Notes under the pieces: model-generated | Told to the model about the DNA's origin: nothing | The model's database searches: none | The model's input: only the letters and a program-made list of their open reading frames with translations | Shown here: positions 59,680 through 64,000 of the stretch, piece by piece | Numbering within the stretch: the first letter of the stretch is position 1 | Layout of the letters: each line of letters starts with the position of its first letter | Program-made: the position numbers and the translations under genes | DNA from: CAVRUH01 sp963822595 | GTDB taxonomy: Bacteria; Chlamydiota; Chlamydiia; Chlamydiales; Waddliaceae | Assembly (NCBI GenBank): GCA_963822595.1 | Contig: CAWGIG010000004.1 | Location: 248,001-312,000 of the forward strand | Direction of reading: 5' to 3' | Length of the DNA stretch: 64,000 bases

Positions 59680-61035
59680 ATGAACATTACAATATTTGTC
59701 ATTTTACTCTTTGCCCTTCAATTGTTTTATTGGTTCGTGGGACAACGAGCCTCAAAAAATGTGAGTGGCAAAGACGATTACTTTTTAGCAGGGAAGAGTG
59801 TAAAACTCTTCCCCTTGATGATGACTTTTCTTGCCACGCAAGTGGGCGGTGGAGTGGTCCTTGGCGCTGCTGATTCAGCTTATGAGTTCGGCTGGCCGGT
59901 TATTTTGTATCCCCTTGGGGCAGCGCTGGGCCTGATTCTTCTAGGAGCAGGAGTCGGCCGTAAATTAGCTGGTTTCCAGGTCACAACAGTGGCCCAGATC
60001 TTTGAGGTGGTCTATCGTTCCACTATGTTGAGAAAATTAGCCTCCTTTTTATCCATCATATCCTTATTCATGATTCTTGTGGCGCAGATTATTGCTTCGA
60101 GCAAGTTTCTAGGGAGTCTTGGGGTGAACAACACCCCGCTGTTTATTGCTTTTTGGGCGATAGTTATCATATATACCGCACAAGGTGGTTTAAAGGCTGT
60201 CATTTCGACAGATATGGTACAAGCAGCATTTTTCACCAGCGTATTTCTGCTGTGTTTTGGATTTGTCCTTTATACAGATTCCTCAACTTCAGCGATACCA
60301 TTGCCCCAATTGGAGAATTTTGCAAATGTTTCCACAAAGCTCTGTGGATGGCTTTTAATGCCCTTATTGTTCATGGTGATTGAACAGGATATGGGACAAC
60401 GCTGCTTTGCGGGGGCATCCCCCAAAGTGGTCTCAAGAGCTTCTCTATTGGCAGGAATTGTCACGATGATCGTTTGCGTTGTACCCGTATTCTTCGGTTG
60501 CTTGGCCAAGAGCAACAATCTTGAAGTGCCTCCGGGCAGCAGTGTATTAATGACAGCAATCGCAGCGACAACAAATCCATGGATTTCAAGCTTGGTAGGT
60601 TGTGCCGTGATTGCAGCGATCATTTCTACAGCAACATCGCTCATTAGCGCTATCAGTTCGAATATTTCCGCAGATTTTAAACGGATAGATTCTATACGTG
60701 TTGTGCAAGGGATAACTTGTGTTATCTCGATTGCTGCCATATTTTTTGCTTTTTATTTCGACAATATTGTCGATTTATTAATCCAGACCTATGACCTATC
60801 GGTTAGCTGCTTGTTCATCCCGATTTTTATTGCTTTATTCAAGAGGCAAGGGAATTTTAAAGCGGCCTTTCTTTCCATTTTCTTTGGGGCAATGGGTTTC
60901 TTAGTATTTCGTATTTATCCTATTGGAATACCAAGAGAGATTGCGAGTATTTTATTATCCTTGATGGGTTTTGGAATAGGTGAAGCATTTGATTATTTCA
61001 GAGCAAAAGCAATGGAAAAAGGAGTGCCTGCATAA
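59680..61035 (+). CDS. sodium:solute symporter (SSS family)
   Basis: The 451-residue inner-membrane carrier has 12-13 helices. SSS features: FWVGQRASKNVSGKDDYFLAGKSVKLF-type start (YWFVGQRAS, DDYFLAGKSV), MTFLATQVGGGVVLGAADSAY (helix 1 break), IYTAQGGLKAVISTDMVQAAFF and the late SAISSNISADFKRI. The Ala-x-Ser/Thr-Ser pair for Na+ site 2 (IISTATSLISAISSN) is present. Substrate (sugar, proline, pantothenate, other) not assignable. It follows the F-box gene by 6 bases behind GTCAAAGGAGTAAAC, so the two are co-transcribed. Confidence 0.9.
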   Translation: MNITIFVILLFALQLFYWFVGQRASKNVSGKDDYFLAGKSVKLFPLMMTFLATQVGGGVVLGAADSAYEFGWPVILYPLGAALGLILLGAGVGRKLAGFQVTTVAQIFEVVYRSTMLRKLASFLSIISLFMILVAQIIASSKFLGSLGVNNTPLFIAFWAIVIIYTAQGGLKAVISTDMVQAAFFTSVFLLCFGFVLYTDSSTSAIPLPQLENFANVSTKLCGWLLMPLLFMVIEQDMGQRCFAGASPKVVSRASLLAGIVTMIVCVVPVFFGCLAKSNNLEVPPGSSVLMTAIAATTNPWISSLVGCAVIAAIISTATSLISAISSNISADFKRIDSIRVVQGITCVISIAAIFFAFYFDNIVDLLIQTYDLSVSCLFIPIFIALFKRQGNFKAAFLSIFFGAMGFLVFRIYPIGIPREIASILLSLMGFGIGEAFDYFRAKAMEKGVPA

Positions 61036-61088
61036 ACTAATTTAAAACACGGAGTTCACAGAGATCACAGATTGCTCTCGGTCTCAAG

Positions 61089-61346
61089 TTTGGCGGTTTT
61101 CATGATGGCTGAAAGCCAGGCTTTTGATAGCCCAGGCAGAGCGAAGCGAAGGCCTGGGTTGACGTCGATAAAAAAAACTCAGAGCCCTGCAAGGGCGACT
61201 CATTTCGGTGAAATTATATCTTTGCATAAATGGATGAGTCGCCCTTGCAGGGCTTTTTTATTTTTTTCACCTCGCACCCAGGCCTTCGCTTCGCTCTGCC
61301 TGGGCTATCAAAAGCCTGGCTTTCAGCCCTCATGAAAATCGCCAAA
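61089..61346. repeat. 258-bp nested palindrome with inner terminator-like stem
   Basis: Outer arms TTTGGCGGTTTTCATGATGGCTGAAAGCC / GGCTTTCAGCCCTCATGAAAATCGCCAAA; middle arms CAGGCTTTTGATAGCCCAGGCAGAGCGAAGCGAAGGCCTGGG and their complement; inner stem AGCCCTGCAAGGGCGACTCAT / ATGAGTCGCCCTTGCAGGGCT followed by TTTTTTATTTTTTTC. The 61036-61440 gap contains this and a short CACAGAGATCACAGA motif like that in 6143-6240. No gene is supported. Confidence 0.85.
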
Positions 61347-61440
61347 CATGTGACAGAGAAATAGAGTGTTCTCTGTTTTTTGGGTGCATTCATGAATTTC
61401 TCTGTTGATCTTAATTAACAAAATAATTTTAATGCAGATC

Positions 61441-62312
61441 ATGAAAACAAAATTCTTCATAGGTATGCTAGCTCTTGTACTCGGTGTGATTGGTATCGTC
61501 ATCGTGTTGGCAAGTGAAAATGCTTTAGTCGTTCATCCTAAAGGGATCATTGCCCAGGACGAATTAGAACTGATCATTGCCAACATTATGTCTGATGCTG
61601 GTAATCATTATACCCACTTACATTCTTGCTATTCACTGTAGTGTGGAAATATTGCCTCAAAAAAGAAAAGCCAAAGTATGATCCTGATTACATACTATGG
61701 TCCCCTAGGCGAATTGTTGATGTGGGGACTTCCTTCCCTCGTCGTGGTCGTCATGGCTATCGTCACATGGAATGCTACCCATAAATTGAATCCCTATAAA
61801 CCTATTGAAAGTGAATGCAAACCATTAATGTACAGGTAGTTGCAATGGATTGGAAATGGTTATTTATTTATCCGGAACAAGGCATTGCAACGTTGAATTA
61901 TTTTCAAATTCCGGAACAGACTCCCATTCATTTGAGCTTAACGGCAGATGGTTCGCCGATGAACTCTTTTTGGATTCCTCAATTGAGTGGACAAATTTAT
62001 TCTATGACAGGGATGTCCACACAACTTTATCTAATGGCCGATGGGCCAGGGGAATATGTTGGAAGAGCTGTTGAGATCAATGGGGAAGGATATGCAGATA
62101 TGACGTTTGCAGTAAAATCATCATCTCAAAAGGATTTTGAAAATTGGGTTGCAGAGGTTAAAAAATCATCTCTTCATTTAACAGAAGATGTTTATGATGA
62201 ACTCGTCAAGCCTTCTGTGAATAAGTCCATTATTCTCTTTTCAGAAGTGGAAAATGATCTATATCATAAAATAATTCATAAATATATGTATCCAACAAAG
62301 CCGGTATTATGA
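61441..62312 (+). pseudogene. cyoA: second cytochrome bo3 oxidase subunit II, about four frameshifts
   Basis: Pieces in different frames give a near-complete CyoA: KFFIGMLALVLGVIGIVIV...VHPKGIIAQ (61441 on), LMLVIIIPTYIL, FTVVWKYCLKKEKPKYDPDY, GELLMWGLPSLVVVVMAIVTWNATHKLNPYKPI, then an intact cupredoxin domain from 61815 (NVQVVAMDWKWLFIYPEQG, NSFWIPQLSGQIYSMTGMST, INGEGYADMTF). Breaks lie near 61590, 61630, 61705 and 61810. It differs enough from the copy at 15600 (for example EQGIATLNYFQIPEQTP) that it is not a recent duplicate. Confidence 0.82.
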
Positions 62313-64000
62313 AAGAATTCTTTTTTGGAAAACTAACTGTAGACGCAATTCCCCACGTCTGGTACACGATAGGGGGAACCGTTTCTATTATTATTGATGT
62401 GCCATAGTGCTTGCAGTGTATCTCACTAAAACCAAGCGTTGGGGTTGGCTATGGAATGAATGGCTTACATCCACAGATCCTAAAAAAATTGGAACCATGT
62501 ACATGATCTTTGCATCTGTCATGTTCTTTCGAGGAATGTTAGATGCCGGAATGATATGGCTTCAGCAGTCAATTGCATCGGATTCACAAGGATATCTCAC
62601 CGCAGACCATTTTCAGCAGATTTTTACATCCCATGGCGACATCATGGTTTTTTTCGTCACAATGGGATTTTTCTTCGGACTCATGAACTGGATTGTGCCT
62701 CTTCAAATTGGAGCACGAGATCTTGCTTTTCCTTTCGTGAATTCCTTAGGATTATGGCTCACTAGTCGCAGGGGGAATTCTCATTAATTTATTTTTTGTC
62801 ATTGGTGGAGATTTTGCCAATACAGGCTGGCTTGCTCTTGCTCCTTTCTCGGAGCTTGAATTTAACCCAAGCGTCGGTGTCGATTATCTTATTTGGAGCT
62901 TGCAGCTATCAGGACTTGGCAGTCTGCTTGCCGGAATTAACTTTCTTGTCACAATCATAAAAAAACGGGCCCCGGGGATGACTTTGATGAAAATGCCTCT
63001 TTTCACCTGGAATTCTTTATGCGCAATGGTTCTTATCATTTCTGCATTTCCTGTGCTCACAGCAGTAACATTGCTTCTTTGGTTGGATCGCGCTTTTGGT
63101 ATGCATTTCTTTACAACAGGATATGGCGGAAATCAGATGATGTATTGGAATCTCATATGGATGTGGGGACATCCGGAGGTTTATATTTTGGTTATCCCGG
63201 CCTTTGGAATGTTTTCCGAAATTGTCTCTACATTTTCTCAAAAACAAATTTCCGGATATGTCTCTATGGTATGTGCGGCAGTTACTAATCACCACACTAT
63301 CCTATTTGGTTTGGCTTCACCACTTTTTTGTGATGGGAGCAGGTCCGGATGTAAATTCGTTTTTTGGCATTGTGACCATGTTGATCGCCATCCCCTCCGG
63401 TGTTCAAGTATTTAACTGGATTCTTACCATGTATAAAGGAAAGATACATTTAGCCTCTCCCATGTATTGGTTTATCGGTTTTTTAATCATATTTATGATA
63501 GGAGGAATGTCAGGAATATTTATGGCATCGCCTCCTGCTGATTTTCAGGTCCATAATAGTTTATTTTTAGTTGCTCATTTCCATACAATGATTGTTGGAG
63601 TGGCCCTTTTTGGAATTTTTGCCGGCATCACATTTTGGTTTCCTAAAATTTTCGGATTTAAACTCGATGAACGTCTAGATAAACGGGCATTTCTGGTTTT
63701 GGTTTGTTGGATTTTTTGTTGCTTTTATCCCTCTTTATCTATTGGGATTCATGGGTGCGCCGCGACGTATTGATCACTATGATTCCTCAACAGGTTGGCA
63801 GCCTCTTATACATCACAGCCATGATTGGCTATTGTTTGATTTCCTGCGGGGTTATCACCCAAGTTTATATGGTTATCAAAAGTATCAAGAAATAGAAAAC
63901 AATAATTGGATACCACCGGAGATCCTTGGAATGGCAGAACACTTGAATGGGCCGCTCATTCTCCGCCTCCTTTCTATAATTTTGCTGTGCTTCCTCCCAT
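62309..64000 (+). pseudogene. cyoB: second cytochrome bo3 oxidase subunit I, frameshifted, cut by window end
   Basis: The start overlaps cyoA (ATGA). Fragments: MKEFFFGKLTVDAIPHVW; RWGWLWNEWLTSTDPKKIGTM...SHGDIMVFFVTMG; VAGGILINLFFVIGGDFANTGWLAL...MWGHPEVYILVIPAFG; LLITTLSYLVWLHHFFVMGAG...NSLFLVAHFHTMIVG; FMGAPRRIDHYDS; TGDPWNGRTLEWAAHSPPPFYNF. Breaks near 62397, 62762, 63280, 63688, 63803 and 63893. All metal-ligand motifs are kept. The end, with the last helices, lies beyond 64000. Confidence 0.8.

Noticed and set aside
61072..61335. 87-codon ORF
   Set aside because: It is contained in the nested palindrome and has no ribosome site.
1..64000. tRNA, rRNA or replication origin
   Set aside because: I found no cloverleaf with a TTCGANTC arm, no rRNA segments and no DnaA-box cluster by reading; short or unusual ones could be missed.

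Overview
The window reads as chromosome of an amoeba-associated Chlamydiae member (Parachlamydiales-like; genus not resolved). The main clues are eukaryote-type F-box and BTB proteins, a DUF687-like hydrolase (a family I know only from Chlamydiae), a two-helix hydrophobic Inc-like protein, a bioB-F-D-A operon as in C. pneumoniae and C. psittaci, and a protein ending in a eukaryotic-type CAAX box. The assignment rests on family knowledge, not on a search. Base composition is AT-rich, genes are densely packed with many 4-base ATGA overlaps, and intergenic gaps are filled by several families of long palindromic repeats.

Layout. 0-3.5 kb: DUF687-like hydrolase and five tandem paralogous lipoproteins, one decayed. 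3.5-7.3 kb: palindromes, a 357-bp MITE with 9-bp target duplication, a large hypothetical protein and a HigBA-like toxin-antitoxin pair. 7.4-15.2 kb: candidate effectors (30-residue repeat protein, BTB protein, F-box protein with a membrane anchor) and a secreted choloylglycine-hydrolase-family protein. 15.6-20.3 kb: cytochrome bo3 oxidase operon cyoABCDE with cyoB broken by at least eight frameshifts. 20.4-32.5 kb: lipase-like protein, gshA-gshB, DctA-type symporter, two MFS carriers, Inc-like protein, M32 carboxypeptidase, alanine/sodium symporter with dtd. 32.7-35.9 kb: hypotheticals, an alpha/beta hydrolase and an array of nine 75-bp repeats inside a large inverted repeat. 35.9-40.3 kb: biotin operon bioB-F-D-A plus a ferritin-like gene. 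40.5-46.7 kb: HTH-DUF6314 fusion, ABC-F ATPase, TDG/MUG-like glycosylase, secreted tubby/LURP-like protein, cupin-like protein. 46.7-49.8 kb: Ku and LigD (NHEJ), the polymerase part of LigD frameshifted. 50.1-52.3 kb: brnQ and an ATP-grasp gene behind an attenuator with an Ile-rich leader peptide. 52.5-61 kb: YqeY, exported glycosyltransferase-like protein, PAP2 phosphatase, HAD-like protein, CAAX-box protein, CDP-alcohol phosphatidyltransferase, F-box/LRR protein and a sodium/solute symporter. 61.4-64 kb: a second, divergent cyoA-cyoB, also frameshifted, running off the window.

Together the genes describe a host-dependent bacterium that imports amino acids and other solutes through many symporters, makes biotin and glutathione, and probably exports ubiquitin-system and lipid-anchored effectors. 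The strongest less-ordinary signals are the brnQ attenuator, the CCGCVIL C-terminus, the MITE nested in a palindrome, and the concentration of frameshifts in both cyoB copies.
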